NCBI RefSeq assembly: GCF_016907955.1
Contig: NZ_JAFBCX010000006.1
Span: 1 to 64,000, forward strand
Origin: Lentzea nigeriaca
GTDB taxonomy: Bacteria; Actinomycetota; Actinomycetes; Mycobacteriales; Pseudonocardiaceae
Length of the DNA: 64,000 nt
Reading direction: 5' to 3'
Numbering within the stretch: position 1 is the first letter of the stretch; the number at the start of each line of letters is the position of its first letter. The notes under the pieces are model-generated. The model ran no database searches. It worked only from the letters and a program-made list of their open reading frames with translations, and was not told the DNA's origin. Below are positions 46,548-56,500 of the stretch, piece after piece. A program made the translations under genes and the position numbers.

Positions 46548-47177
46548 TCAGACGATCAGCGGCAACATCGAGTGCCGGCGCCGGACCACCGCGCCGAACT
46601 TCGCGTCGATCCGCAGCCACGAGTCGGTCGCGGTGATCCGCACGTCACCGTTCTCGCCGAGAAAACCCATGCCGGACAATGCGAACAGGCATCGCAGCGG
46701 GATCTTCACGTCCAGTCCGGACCCGCTGACCGTCAGCACCGTCTGGTCCAGCAACGAGGCCGGCGGGGTACCGTGCGGGCCGACGTTCTCCCGCGCCACG
46801 GCAACGCCTTCGTCCGCGAGCTTCGACACGACCTCGACGGGCAGCCGGTCGACCAGGAGCCAGCCGTCCGCGGGCGGCAGGGCCGAGCGCCACATCAGGT
46901 CTTTCGCGGGCCCGGGATCGATGCGCTCGTCACGCATCACCGCGAGGCCGGTCAGCAGCTCCGAGCCCGACACCGTCACGTCGGACGGATTCGCCTGTCC
47001 CGCAACGGTTCGCGTAGCGAGCGTGTCGAACGGCGTGGCGACCCACGCGTCGAGCAGTTCGGAATTGCGGTTGCGCAGCCGCACCACGGTCTGCCCGTCC
47101 AACCGCACCGCACGCGCGGCGAACGCCCCGAGGTCGTCTCTCTCGGCCGCGTCGGCCAGCACCAGCTCAGGCACCAT
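46548..47177 (-). CDS. Conserved hypothetical protein (Rv2474c position)
   Basis: 209 aa, mixed alpha/beta, no membrane segment or signal. It starts MVPELVLADAAERDDLGAF and contains AVRLDGQTVVRLRNRN, LPPADGWLLVDRLPVEVV and a C-terminal KIPLRCLFALSGMGFLGE. The start overlaps the end of the thioesterase gene by 11 bp, so the two are co-translated. I assign no function; the position between the alpha-glucosidase and the thioesterase is conserved in mycobacteria. Confidence 0.75.
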   Translation of the reverse strand: MVPELVLADAAERDDLGAFAARAVRLDGQTVVRLRNRNSELLDAWVATPFDTLATRTVAGQANPSDVTVSGSELLTGLAVMRDERIDPGPAKDLMWRSALPPADGWLLVDRLPVEVVSKLADEGVAVARENVGPHGTPPASLLDQTVLTVSGSGLDVKIPLRCLFALSGMGFLGENGDVRITATDSWLRIDAKFGAVVRRRHSMLPLIV

Positions 47178-47598
47178 TACCCCCTGCTCGCCACCCGGCG
47201 AGGAAATCGCGCTCGGCGTCGGTGAGACGACGCGGCCGCGCGGTCGTCACGTTGTAGGGCACCATGAGCGTCTCCGCCTTGGTGACCACCGGACTGTTCA
47301 CCTCCCGGCTGCCGCGCACCACGTAGTCGAGGGTGAACGACGCCGACTTCAGGTCCCGCACGGACATCTCGACCACGATGTCCTCACCGGTGAACACGAT
47401 CGGCGAGAGGTAGTCGACGAAGAGCTTCGCCACGACCATCCCCTCCGCCATCTCCTTCACCCCGTGGCGGGCCGCCTCGGTGAACAACAGCTCGATCCGG
47501 GCCTCCTCCAGCAACGTCACCGTGTTCGCGTGATTGACGTGGCCGAACGCATCCATGTCCGACCAACGCGGTCGCACACCAGTGACGAAGACACCCAT
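47167..47598 (-). CDS. Acyl-CoA thioesterase, hot-dog fold (YbgC/FadM type)
   Basis: 143 aa. The 4HBT active-site motif RWSDMDAFGHVNHANTV has Asp14/Asp16 and His20; the central helix is LLEEARIELLFTEAARHG. It hydrolyses acyl-CoA thioesters in the cytoplasm. Upstream partner of the conserved hypothetical gene, with an 11-bp overlap. Confidence 0.92.
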   Translation of the reverse strand: MGVFVTGVRPRWSDMDAFGHVNHANTVTLLEEARIELLFTEAARHGVKEMAEGMVVAKLFVDYLSPIVFTGEDIVVEMSVRDLKSASFTLDYVVRGSREVNSPVVTKAETLMVPYNVTTARPRRLTDAERDFLAGWRAGGNGA

Positions 47599-47683
47599 GC
47601 AGGGACCCTACCTCCCGCGAACCTTCACAGGATCTCCACGCCAGCCGATTGAAAGTCGATAGACAGCGCTCGATACTCGATCT

Positions 47684-48181
47684 ATGCTCCGCGCATTGGT
47701 GATCGTCCTGCAGGCCATGCTGGCCGTCGCGTTCCTCGGAGGATTGTTCGCGCAGGTCGTGGTGATCCCGACAGCCGCGGCGGACGAGGTCGCGTTCATC
47801 CCGCCCTACGAGTCCGTGAGGGTGCCGTTCGTGACGTTCGCGATCGTCTTCGTCGCCTGCGGCCAGATCCTGCTGGTGGCGTTGTGGGGAGTGCTGCACC
47901 GGGCGGGCAAGGGCACCGTGTTCGAGCCGGGCGCGCTCGTGTGGTCGAACATCGCGATCGGTGCCGTAGCCGCCGGCACCGTGGTGCTCGGATCGGTGTG
48001 CGGCTACGTCTTCTTCACCGACATCCCCACGCCCTACGACGGCATGGAGCTTCTCGGGCTGTGGATGGGATCCGGTGCCGCCACACTCGTGGCAGCCGTT
48101 CTCGCGTGCATGCTCCTGGTGGTGCGCCACTGGCACCGTCACGCGATCGCGCAGCGCGCGGAGCTGGAGCAGGTCGTCTGA
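47684..48181 (+). CDS. DUF2975 membrane protein
   Basis: 165 aa with four membrane segments: LVIVLQAMLAVAFLGGLFAQ, FVTFAIVFVACGQILLVALW, a third around IAIGAVAAGTVVLGSVCGYV, and a fourth around LWMGSGAATLVAAVLACMLL. It matches the DUF2975 layout, but the usual adjacent small Cro/YozG regulator is missing. ATG directly preceded by two CGAT-containing tracts (CTCGATACTCGATCT). The last codons form half of a terminator hairpin. Confidence 0.82.
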   Translation: MLRALVIVLQAMLAVAFLGGLFAQVVVIPTAAADEVAFIPPYESVRVPFVTFAIVFVACGQILLVALWGVLHRAGKGTVFEPGALVWSNIAIGAVAAGTVVLGSVCGYVFFTDIPTPYDGMELLGLWMGSGAATLVAAVLACMLLVVRHWHRHAIAQRAELEQVV

Positions 48182-48194
48182 CCTGCTCCAGCTC
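48161..48194. terminator. Terminator built into the 3' end of the DUF2975 gene
   Basis: Perfect 15-bp stem (48161–48175 with 48180–48194), loop GTCT. The left arm encodes the last residues and the stop codon lies in the loop/right arm; GTTTCG follows. It also lies 9 bp past the end of the convergent gdh gene. Confidence 0.85.
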
Positions 48195-48202
48195 GTTTCG
48201 CA

Positions 48203-51200
48203 TTACCTGACCATGCTCCGCACCTGGCGGGCGGCGACGGACAAGGTCGCGAGGTCCAGCTGGTGGACCCGGTTGATCTCGTCCAGCGCACCGCGCGAAC
48301 GAGCCAGGCGGGAGGCGTTGGCCTGCTCCCACTTCGCGATCTTCTCGCTCGCCGTGTCGCCCAGGTCGCTCGCCCTCAGCACGTCGAGGGTGATGGCCCG
48401 CAACGACGAGTAGAAGTCGTCGCGCAGAGCCAGGCGGGCCAGGGCGTGCCAGCGGTTGCCGCGCTCCAGCTTCGTCACCGAGTCCAGCATGTGGTCGATG
48501 TCGAGGTGGTCGGACAGCGCGAAGTACAGCTCGGCGGTCTCCCGGTGCGAACGCTCCGGGCCCATGCCACCGGCCGGGCCGATCTCGCGTTCGGCCAGCT
48601 CGGCGATCTCGGTGACGTCGAGCAGGCCGTACATGTAGAGCAGAGCCGCGACCTTGCGGGCCAGCTCCGCCGGGACACCCTGTTCGACGTAGCGGTCCGC
48701 GTTGCCAGCGACCACCTCGTACTCCCTGCCCTGCAACAACTCCAGGGCGAAGGGGCTGAGCTCCTCGACGACGCCGCGGAAGCGGTTGATCGTCGAGCCC
48801 ACCGGCAGCGGCTGCGGGCGGTTCGAGAGCAGCCAGCGCGACGCGCGGTCGAGCAGACGACGGGTCTCCAGGACCATGTTGTCCTGGACCTCCGTCGGTA
48901 CCACGTTGTCGAGCGCCTGGATCTCCCGCCAGATCGCCGGCAGGTCGAAGACCTCGGTGACGACGGCGTAGGAGCGGACCGCGTCGGTCGCCGACGCGCT
49001 CATCTCCTCGGCCAGGCGGAACGCGTACGACACGCCACCGCCGTCGACGACCTCGTTGACGACCACCGTGGTGATGATCTGCTTGGCCAGCGGGTGGTTG
49101 GGGATGGCCGTGCCGAACCGCTCGCGCAGCAGCGTCGGGAAGTAGTCCGGCAGCTTGTTCTTGAAGGTGTCGATCGTCGGGATGTCGCTCGCGAGCAGCT
49201 CTTCCTTCAGCGTGAGCTTGGTGAAGGCGAGCAGCGTGGCGAGTTCCGGCGAGGTGAGGCCCTGGCCGTTCTTCTCCAGCGCCTTGAACTCCGTCGCGCT
49301 CGGCAACGCCTCCAGCTGGCGGTCGAGCGCGCCGCGCGCTTCCAGGTCGGCCGTGAGACGCGCGTGCACCGACAGCATCGGAACCGCGTGCGCCCGGCTG
49401 ACGCCGAGGACGTTGTTCTGCGAGTAGTTGTCCGCCAGGACGAGCTCGCCGACCTCGTCGGTCATCTCGCCGAGGACCTTGTTGCGCTGCTGCTGCTCCA
49501 GCGAGCCCTCCCGGACCAGGTGGTCCAGCAGGATCTTGATGTTGACCTCGTGGTCGGAGCAGTCGACGCCCGCGGAGTTGTCGAGCGCGTCGGTGTTGAC
49601 CTTGCCGCCGGTGCGCGCGAACTCGATGCGGCCGCGCTGGGTGAGCCCCAGGTTGCCGCCCTCGCCGACGACCTTGACCCGCAGGTCGGCACCGTTGACG
49701 CGGATCGCGTCGTTGGCCTTGTCGCCGACGTCCGCGTGCGACTCGGTCGACGCCTTGACGTACGTGCCGATGCCGCCGTTCCACAGCAGGTCGACCGGCG
49801 CGAGCAGGATGGCCTTCTTGAGCTCCGGCGGGGACAGCTTCTCGACGCCCTCCGGCAGCCCCAGCGCGACGCGGGCCTGCTCCGAGATCGGGATCGACTT
49901 CGCCGTCAGCGGGAAGATGCCGCCGCCCTCGCTGATCAGCGAGCGGTCGTAGTCGTCCCACGACGAGCGCGGGACGTTGAACAGGCGCACGCGCTCGGCG
50001 AACGACGTGGCCGCGACCGGGTTCGGGTCGATGAAGATGTGCCGGTGGTCGAACGCGGCCACGAGCCGGATGTGCTCGGACAGCATCATGCCGTTGCCGA
50101 ACACGTCACCGGACATGTCGCCGATGCCGACGACGGTGAACTCCTCGGTCTGCGTGTCCACACCGAGCTCGCGGAACGAGCGCTTCACGCTCTCCCACGC
50201 GCCCTTGGCCGTGATGCCCATGGCCTTGTGGTCGTAGCCGATCGAGCCGCCGGAGGCGAACGCGTCGCCCAGCCAGAAGCCGTAGCTCTGGCTCACGCCG
50301 TTGGCGATGTCGGAGAACGTCGCGGTGCCCTTGTCCGCGGCCACGACGAGGTAGGTGTCGTCGCCGTCGTAGCGCACGACCTGCGGCGCGGGCACGACCT
50401 CGTTGTTGATCAGGTTGTCGGTGAGGTCGAGCAGGCCCGAGATGAACATCTTGTAGCAGGCGATGCCCTCGGACATGAAGTTCTCGCGGTCGATGCCGGG
50501 GTCGCCCGTCGCCGGGACCGGGCGCTTCACGACGAAGCCGCCCTTCGCGCCGACCGGCACGATCACCGCGTTCTTGACGGCCTGCGCCTTGACCAGGCCG
50601 AGGATCTCGGTGCGGAAGTCCTCGCGGCGGTCGGACCAGCGCAGACCACCGCGCGCGACGCTGCCGAAGCGCAGGTGCACGCCCTCGACCCGCGGCGAGT
50701 ACACGAAGATCTCGAACTTCGGCCGCGGCAGCGGCAGGTCAGGGATCGCCTGCGGGTCGAGCTTGACCGACAGGTACGGGCGGCCGTTGCCCTCCGCGTC
50801 GCGGAAGAAGTAGTTCGTCCGCAGCGTGGCGTTGATCAGCGTGAGCAGGCTGCGCAGGATCCGGTCCGCGTCGAGGCTCGTCACGTCGTCGATCAGCTTG
50901 CCGATCTCGGTGACCATGGTGTCGGTGCGGTCGGCACGCGTGGCCTCGTCGAGACGCGGGTCGAACCGGGACTCGAACAACGCGACCAGCGCGATCGCCA
51001 CGCTCGTGTGGCCGAGCACCGCGTCCTCGATGTAGTCCTGCGAGTACGGCGTGCCCGCCTGGCGCAGGTACTTCGCGTAGGCGCGGAGCATCGCGGCCTG
51101 CTGCCAGGTGAGCCCCGCCTGCAGCACCAGCGAGTTGAATCTGTCGACCTCGGCCTCACCGCGCCAGACGGCGGCGAACGCGTCCTGGAACCGCACGCGC

Positions 51201-53143
51201 ACGTTGTCGAGGTCGGCCTCGGACAGCTGGGCGAGCGCGGCGGCGTCGATGCGCAGGCCGAAGTCGTAGATCCAGCACTGCACGCCGTCTTCGCGGGCGA
51301 TCTCGTACGGCCGCTCGTCGACGACGATCACGCCCATGCGCTGCAGCATCGGCAGCACGTCGGACAGCGTGATGCCCTCGCCGGTCACGAACAGCTTGAA
51401 GCGCCGCTCCCCCGGCTCGGCGTCCTCTGGCACGTAGAACACCATGTCGAGGTCGCCCTCGGCGAGCGCCTCGATGCGCCGGTAGTCCTCGAGACCCGTG
51501 CTCGCCGGGAAATCCTCCTTGTAGGCCTCCGGGAACACCGCGGCGTACCGCTGGCCCTGCTCGGTGGCCGACTCGGCGCCGACACCGTCGTCACCGACGA
51601 CGGCCTCGACCATGCGGTCGTCCCAGCTGCGCACGGCCTCGGCGAGCTTGTTCTGGATCGCCTGGGTGTCCGGCTCCAGCACGCGGGACGGGTCCGTGTG
51701 CACCATGAAGTGCACGCGGGCGAGAGCGGACTCTCCTATGCGCGCGCTGTACTCGAGGTTCAGGCCACCGAGCTCGGCGAGCAGCACCTCCTGCATCGCG
51801 AGGCGGCTCGTCGTCGTGTAGCGGTCACGCGGCAGGTAGACCAGGCACGAGAAGAAACGGCCGTACGGGTCACGGCGCAGGAACAGCCGCAGCCGCCGCC
51901 GTTCCGCGAGCGCGATGACGCCCGTCGTCGTCTGGTAGAGCGTGTCGGCGTCGACCGAGAACAGCTCGGTGCGCGGGTAGTTCTGGATCACCTCGAGCAT
52001 CCGCTGCCCTGAGTAGGACTGCAGCGGGAAGCCCGCGCGGTGGATCACCTCGCGGACCCTGCGCTCGATCACAGGGATGTCGAGCACGTCCTCGTGCAGC
52101 GCCGTGGTGCTGAAGACGCCGAGAAAGCGGTGCTCACCGGAGACGTTGCCCTGCGAGTCGAACGTCTTCACGCCCACGTAGTAGGGGTAGACGCTGCGGT
52201 GCACGCTGCTCTGCGCGCTCGCCTGGGTCAGCACCAGCAGCTCGGGGCTGAGCGCCTGCGCACCGTTGTCCGGCCCTGCGGTCAGGCTGCGGGCGGCGAG
52301 GCTGTCCTGCCGCAGCACACCCAGCCCGCTCGCCAGCACGGCGCGGAGTGCGGGATCGCCGTCGTCCTTCACCAGCTCGTACTGGCGGTAGCCCATGAAC
52401 GTGAAGTGCCCGTCCGCGAGCCACCTGAGCAGCTTCGCGGCGTCCGTGGTGGCCTCGGACGAGTCCTTCTCCAGCTCCTCGGCGAGCTGCGTGGCCGTGG
52501 TGACCATCCGGTCGGTGTCCTCGACGACCTCGCGGACGTCGGTCAGCACCGTCTGCAGCCGGGTCTCCAGCTCACGCGCCCGGTCGGGGTCCGTGATGAG
52601 GTCGACCTCGATGTTCATCCACGACTCGGCCAGCGCGTCGGCGGGCGGGTCGGCCGGATCGGCGGTCGGCAGCACCTCGAGACGTTCACCGGTCACCGGG
52701 TCGCGGCGCACGACGACGATCGGGTGCACAACACGCTGCACCTGCACCCCGGCCCGCGTCAGCTCGGACGCGACCGAGTCCACGAGGTAGGGCATGTCGT
52801 CCGTCACGACCTGCACCACGGTGACGGCACACTGCCACCCGTCGGCGGCCCGTGTCGGGTTCAGAATGCGCACCGCGGCGCGTCCGGGAACGCGGCTCTG
52901 GGCGAGCTGATAGTTCGACCGCACCGCTCCGACCAAGTCCACCGGGTCGTCGTCGTTGACTTCCTCGGCGGGCACGTGCCGGTAGAAGAGGCGGATCAGA
53001 TCAGCGAGCTCGGGGGCATTGGCGGCGGCCCGTTCGATCAACTCGTCACGGACCTGTTCAGGACTGGCCGGTCGACTCCCACCATCCGCGGCAGCTACCG
53101 CGGAGGCGTCGTCGGTTCGGGTCGGGGCTCCAGTCGAGGTCAT
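48203..53143 (-). CDS. gdh: NAD-specific glutamate dehydrogenase, large (180-kDa type)
   Basis: 1646 aa. It converts glutamate to 2-oxoglutarate and ammonium with NAD. The N-terminal half is the long ACT-like/regulatory region (DDMPYLVDSVASELTRAG; GHFTFMGYRQYEL). The catalytic half has GGLRWSDRREDFRTEILGLV, PVGAKGGFVVKR, YLVVAADKGTATFSDIAN, VGIGDMSGDVFGNGM and KVVGEGGNLGLTQRGRIEFA. The size matches the Streptomyces/mycobacterial L_180 class. In mycobacteria this enzyme is inhibited by GarA. ATG start at 53143. The leader contains two hairpins. Confidence 0.96.
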   Translation of the reverse strand: MTSTGAPTRTDDASAVAAADGGSRPASPEQVRDELIERAAANAPELADLIRLFYRHVPAEEVNDDDPVDLVGAVRSNYQLAQSRVPGRAAVRILNPTRAADGWQCAVTVVQVVTDDMPYLVDSVASELTRAGVQVQRVVHPIVVVRRDPVTGERLEVLPTADPADPPADALAESWMNIEVDLITDPDRARELETRLQTVLTDVREVVEDTDRMVTTATQLAEELEKDSSEATTDAAKLLRWLADGHFTFMGYRQYELVKDDGDPALRAVLASGLGVLRQDSLAARSLTAGPDNGAQALSPELLVLTQASAQSSVHRSVYPYYVGVKTFDSQGNVSGEHRFLGVFSTTALHEDVLDIPVIERRVREVIHRAGFPLQSYSGQRMLEVIQNYPRTELFSVDADTLYQTTTGVIALAERRRLRLFLRRDPYGRFFSCLVYLPRDRYTTTSRLAMQEVLLAELGGLNLEYSARIGESALARVHFMVHTDPSRVLEPDTQAIQNKLAEAVRSWDDRMVEAVVGDDGVGAESATEQGQRYAAVFPEAYKEDFPASTGLEDYRRIEALAEGDLDMVFYVPEDAEPGERRFKLFVTGEGITLSDVLPMLQRMGVIVVDERPYEIAREDGVQCWIYDFGLRIDAAALAQLSEADLDNVRVRFQDAFAAVWRGEAEVDRFNSLVLQAGLTWQQAAMLRAYAKYLRQAGTPYSQDYIEDAVLGHTSVAIALVALFESRFDPRLDEATRADRTDTMVTEIGKLIDDVTSLDADRILRSLLTLINATLRTNYFFRDAEGNGRPYLSVKLDPQAIPDLPLPRPKFEIFVYSPRVEGVHLRFGSVARGGLRWSDRREDFRTEILGLVKAQAVKNAVIVPVGAKGGFVVKRPVPATGDPGIDRENFMSEGIACYKMFISGLLDLTDNLINNEVVPAPQVVRYDGDDTYLVVAADKGTATFSDIANGVSQSYGFWLGDAFASGGSIGYDHKAMGITAKGAWESVKRSFRELGVDTQTEEFTVVGIGDMSGDVFGNGMMLSEHIRLVAAFDHRHIFIDPNPVAATSFAERVRLFNVPRSSWDDYDRSLISEGGGIFPLTAKSIPISEQARVALGLPEGVEKLSPPELKKAILLAPVDLLWNGGIGTYVKASTESHADVGDKANDAIRVNGADLRVKVVGEGGNLGLTQRGRIEFARTGGKVNTDALDNSAGVDCSDHEVNIKILLDHLVREGSLEQQQRNKVLGEMTDEVGELVLADNYSQNNVLGVSRAHAVPMLSVHARLTADLEARGALDRQLEALPSATEFKALEKNGQGLTSPELATLLAFTKLTLKEELLASDIPTIDTFKNKLPDYFPTLLRERFGTAIPNHPLAKQIITTVVVNEVVDGGGVSYAFRLAEEMSASATDAVRSYAVVTEVFDLPAIWREIQALDNVVPTEVQDNMVLETRRLLDRASRWLLSNRPQPLPVGSTINRFRGVVEELSPFALELLQGREYEVVAGNADRYVEQGVPAELARKVAALLYMYGLLDVTEIAELAEREIGPAGGMGPERSHRETAELYFALSDHLDIDHMLDSVTKLERGNRWHALARLALRDDFYSSLRAITLDVLRASDLGDTASEKIAKWEQANASRLARSRGALDEINRVHQLDLATLSVAARQVRSMVR

Positions 53144-53164
53144 CTTCAGGCGACTCCACGCTAT

Positions 53165-53212
53165 CCGGCACCTCTGTGTGCCGGGTCCGACCCCACCCTA
53201 GATGGGGTGGGG
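53165..53212 (-). promoter_or_regulatory. Double hairpin in the gdh upstream region
   Basis: Hairpin 1: CCGGCAC (53165–53171) with GTGCCGG (53178–53184). Hairpin 2: CCCCACCC (53191–53198) with GGGTGGGG (53205–53212). Both lie 20–70 nt before the gdh ATG. They would be in the 5' leader if transcription starts further upstream. No riboswitch class is recognised. Confidence 0.5.
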
Positions 53213-53549
53213 GCCGTCACCGGCAACGGGAGGGGCACTGACGGACCACTGAATCGTGGGCTGAATCGAGTCACATCATCAGTGGCGACAACGCATTCCG
53301 CATCGTGGACCACCTGGTGCTCCGCCGGCCCACGCCGATACTCCGGATCATGGGCCCGGCGGCCTCCTCCTGACCGCCGAACCGCGAACTCACGTGCCCG
53401 CCACCCGACCAGCGGGCGTTCCCCGGCCCCCGCGTGCACACGCCGGGCCCGCGCAGTCCTTCGCGTTCCCGATTCGGCGCGGGCGCACGCCGGCAGTTCT
53501 CGGAATTCCACCGACGCAATGCGGATCCCGCCACCTGCCTGGGACAGGC
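53213..53549. other. Intergenic region upstream of gdh
   Basis: About 340 bp between the end of the TPR/FG-repeat gene and gdh, both on the minus strand. No frame here has a credible start and protein content. It must contain the gdh promoter. Otherwise I see nothing distinctive. Confidence 0.5.
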
Positions 53550-56500
53550 TCACGTACCGGGCAACGTCCACCCGGCCGGACCGTCCGGCCGAACAGGACG
53601 GATGGGGCCCGTGGTCTCGTTGTCCGGCGTGGCGCCCACGGGGACGATCGGGCCGGTCTTCTCCTGCTCCGACTCCTGCGGCTGGGCTTCCGGCTCCGTG
53701 GAGGGCTGCTCCGGGAGGAAGTACCCCGGCTCCGGTTGCGGTGAGCCGAAGGACAGTCCCGTCCGAAACAGCGAGTCGTCGGTGGCGGGTTGCTGTGCAC
53801 CGAACGACAGCCCCGGCTGGTACAGCGAATCGCCTACGGCCGACCCCGTCTGGCCAGGGTCGAAGAGCGAGTCCGTGCTGGAGGGCTGCCCTGCTTCGGC
53901 GGGCGGTTGCACGGAGTAGGACTGGTCCGGCGCGTCGGAGCGCCCGGTTTCAGCAGACCACTCCGAGGTGGCCGGCTCGGAGGCCTGGAGTTGCTCCTCG
54001 TCGGAGCGGCGGCCGGTCTCGTACGCGACGAGCGCCTCCGCGAGGAGGTCGGCGAGGCTCAGGTCGCTCGGCTTGCGGCGGCTGCTCGGGCGGCCTGTCC
54101 GCGTGCCGGACTCGCTCTTCGCCTCGGGCTGCTCAGTGCCGGTCGGTGTGGCTGGGCTGGGCTCGGCGGCCGTGTCGCGGGATTGGGTGTCGGCGCCGCC
54201 GAACTGGACTGGGTCCGGATGGGTGGCCGACGCGGACTCCGTGGCGAAGAAGTCGTACTCCGGGGCTGAGCTGGACTCGGCGGCTGATCCGAACCCGGTG
54301 CCGCCGGCAGCGTCGGCGGACGCCGCCGACCCGACCCCGGCGGAACTCGCGGAACCGAACCCCGCGCCATCGGCGGAATCAGCCGACGCTGCGGATCCGA
54401 ACCCGGCACCGGCAGAAGCATCTGAGGACACCACCGAACCAAATCCAGCGCCCATGGCTGATGCCGCAGACGCAGCCGAACCGAAGCCGGCATCCCCGGC
54501 ATCGGCGGATGTCGCGGCACCAAAGCCGCCCATGGCCGAGCCGGCGGATTCAGCCGAACCGAACGCGACGCCTGCGGCAGGCCCCGCCGGATCGAACCCA
54601 GCGCTGGTGTCGGAACCGGGGGACGCAGCCTGGTCGAACTCGGCGCGCGTGGTGGGACCTGGGGTCGGGTCTGGGTCGGTGGCGGAATCAGGCGTGGTGG
54701 ACGGGCCCGTCAGCATCACGAGGTTGGAGGCGACGTCGTAGTCGGGCGCGATTTCGAAGTTGAGCCACGCTGCCGGATCCGGCTGGTTTGCCCGATCGGG
54801 TGCGGTGTCGGCTGGGTCGGCCTGCGGGGACGAGTCCGGCTGGGGTGCCGTGGGCTCGGGTTGAGCGCCGAAACCTGTCTGCGTGCCGAAGGTGGGCTGG
54901 GTGCCGAAGCTCGTCTGGTTGCCGAACGTCGGCTGGGCGCCGAAGGTCTGCGTGCCGAAGGTCGGCTGCGTGCCGAAGCCCGTTGGGGTGCCGAAGGTGG
55001 GCTGGTCGCCGGAGCCGTGGTCGGGCCCCGTGCCGAACGGCGGCACGGCGCTGAAGCCGCGCTCGGTTTCGGCGTCCGGGTGGGCGCCGAAGGTGGGCTG
55101 GTCTGAGGTAGCGGCGCGGATCGGGGTGGTGGGGAGGGTCGAGGTGTCGTCCTCCGGTTCCACGTCCGCCGAGCTCAGGAACGTGCTCGAGAGCAGGTCC
55201 GGCTCTGGCGGCTGCGGGATCTCGTCGGGGGTGGGCACCGACGGGATCGGGTCCGGGAGCGGCGGAAGCGGCTTGCGCTCCGGGTCCGGGGGCTGGGTGG
55301 GGTCCGGAGGGTCGGTCGGGGCCGGGGACGGGATCGACGACGTCGACCACTGCGGGGTGCCGAAGCTCGAGTCGGACGGCGTCGTCGGGAAGCCCCCGGC
55401 CGGGGTGTGGAGCGGGTAGGCCGGGGTCGGGTCGTCCAGGTGGGGGCCGAAGTCCGGGGTCGCCGGCGGGCGGGAGAAGGCCGCGGCCAGGTTCGAGCGG
55501 GACGGGGTGTCCGGGTCGGCGGAGGAGGTCGGGGCGGCCCGGTCGCCTGGTGCGGACTGGGCGCCGGCGAAGAAGTCCTGCTGTGGCTGGGAGTTCTCGG
55601 CGGGGTCGTCCTGGCGCAGGCGGGACGGTGGTTCCACTCGCCAGGACGGGGTGCCGGGCTGGGACTCCGTCTCCGGGGCTCGGCGGCGGCCGCCTGCTCG
55701 CAGGCCCTGGGCCTTGAGCATGTCCATCACGCTTTCCGGCTGGGCGCCGGCGGCCCCTTCGCGGGCCGCGGCTCCTCTCGCGGCTTCCTGCCGCGCGGAC
55801 TCCTGGCGCGCCACTTCCTCGCGAGCCGCAGCCTGACGGGCAGCTTCCTCGCGAGCCGCCGCTTGGCGCGCCGCTTCCTCGCGGGCTGCGGCTTGGCGCG
55901 CGGCTTCCTCGGCTGCCTCGCGTTCTGCCGCGGCTCGTTGTTCGGCGCGGGCCTGGCGCTCCGCCTCGATCTGGCGGCGGGCCTCGCGCTGCAGCTCCAT
56001 GAGCTGTTGCTCGACCTTGCGCTTGCGTTCCTGTTCCGGGGACAGCGCAGGGGTTTCGGCCGGAGCCGAAGTCGGAGTCGGAGAGGGTGGGGTGGGCTGG
56101 TCGTCCTCGATCTCGCCTGCGGCCACTCGGGCAGCGCGGCGGCGGCCGCTGACCATGGCGCCTGCCGAGGCGATCAGGCCCGAGGCCGGGACTGTGCGGT
56201 CGGACGAGGGTGCTGCTGGAGGCTGGGGTTCCACTGGGTCCGGTGTCTTGTCATCGGGCTCGCCGAACGGCTGGACCATGCGCCACCGGTCGGCGGCGTG
56301 CTGGCGTGCCGCGGACAAACCCTCCACGGTCATGTCTTCGGCAGCTCTGCGGACGCGCTTGACCTTCAGGCCGTCGCCCTTGCGGACCTGAACCGGGCGC
56401 CATTGGCGGAGCTGTTGTTTCAGGGCTGCGGACAGGACGCCGTCGGTGACCATCTGCATCCCGTCGAACGGGCGGAGCAGGCTCGCCAGTTGCTGGTGCA

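Noticed and set aside
46600..46660. Relation between the VRITATDS segment of the Rv2474c-like protein and the DSVRIT array
   Set aside because: A single short match without repeat context, in a protein of different fold; most likely chance.
48263..52012. A 1249-codon open frame on the plus strand within gdh
   Set aside because: Antisense shadow of the glutamate dehydrogenase; no start signal and no family content.
53144..53549. Short frames upstream of gdh as genes
   Set aside because: They have no Shine-Dalgarno, are Arg/Pro/Ser-rich in all frames and resemble nothing known.
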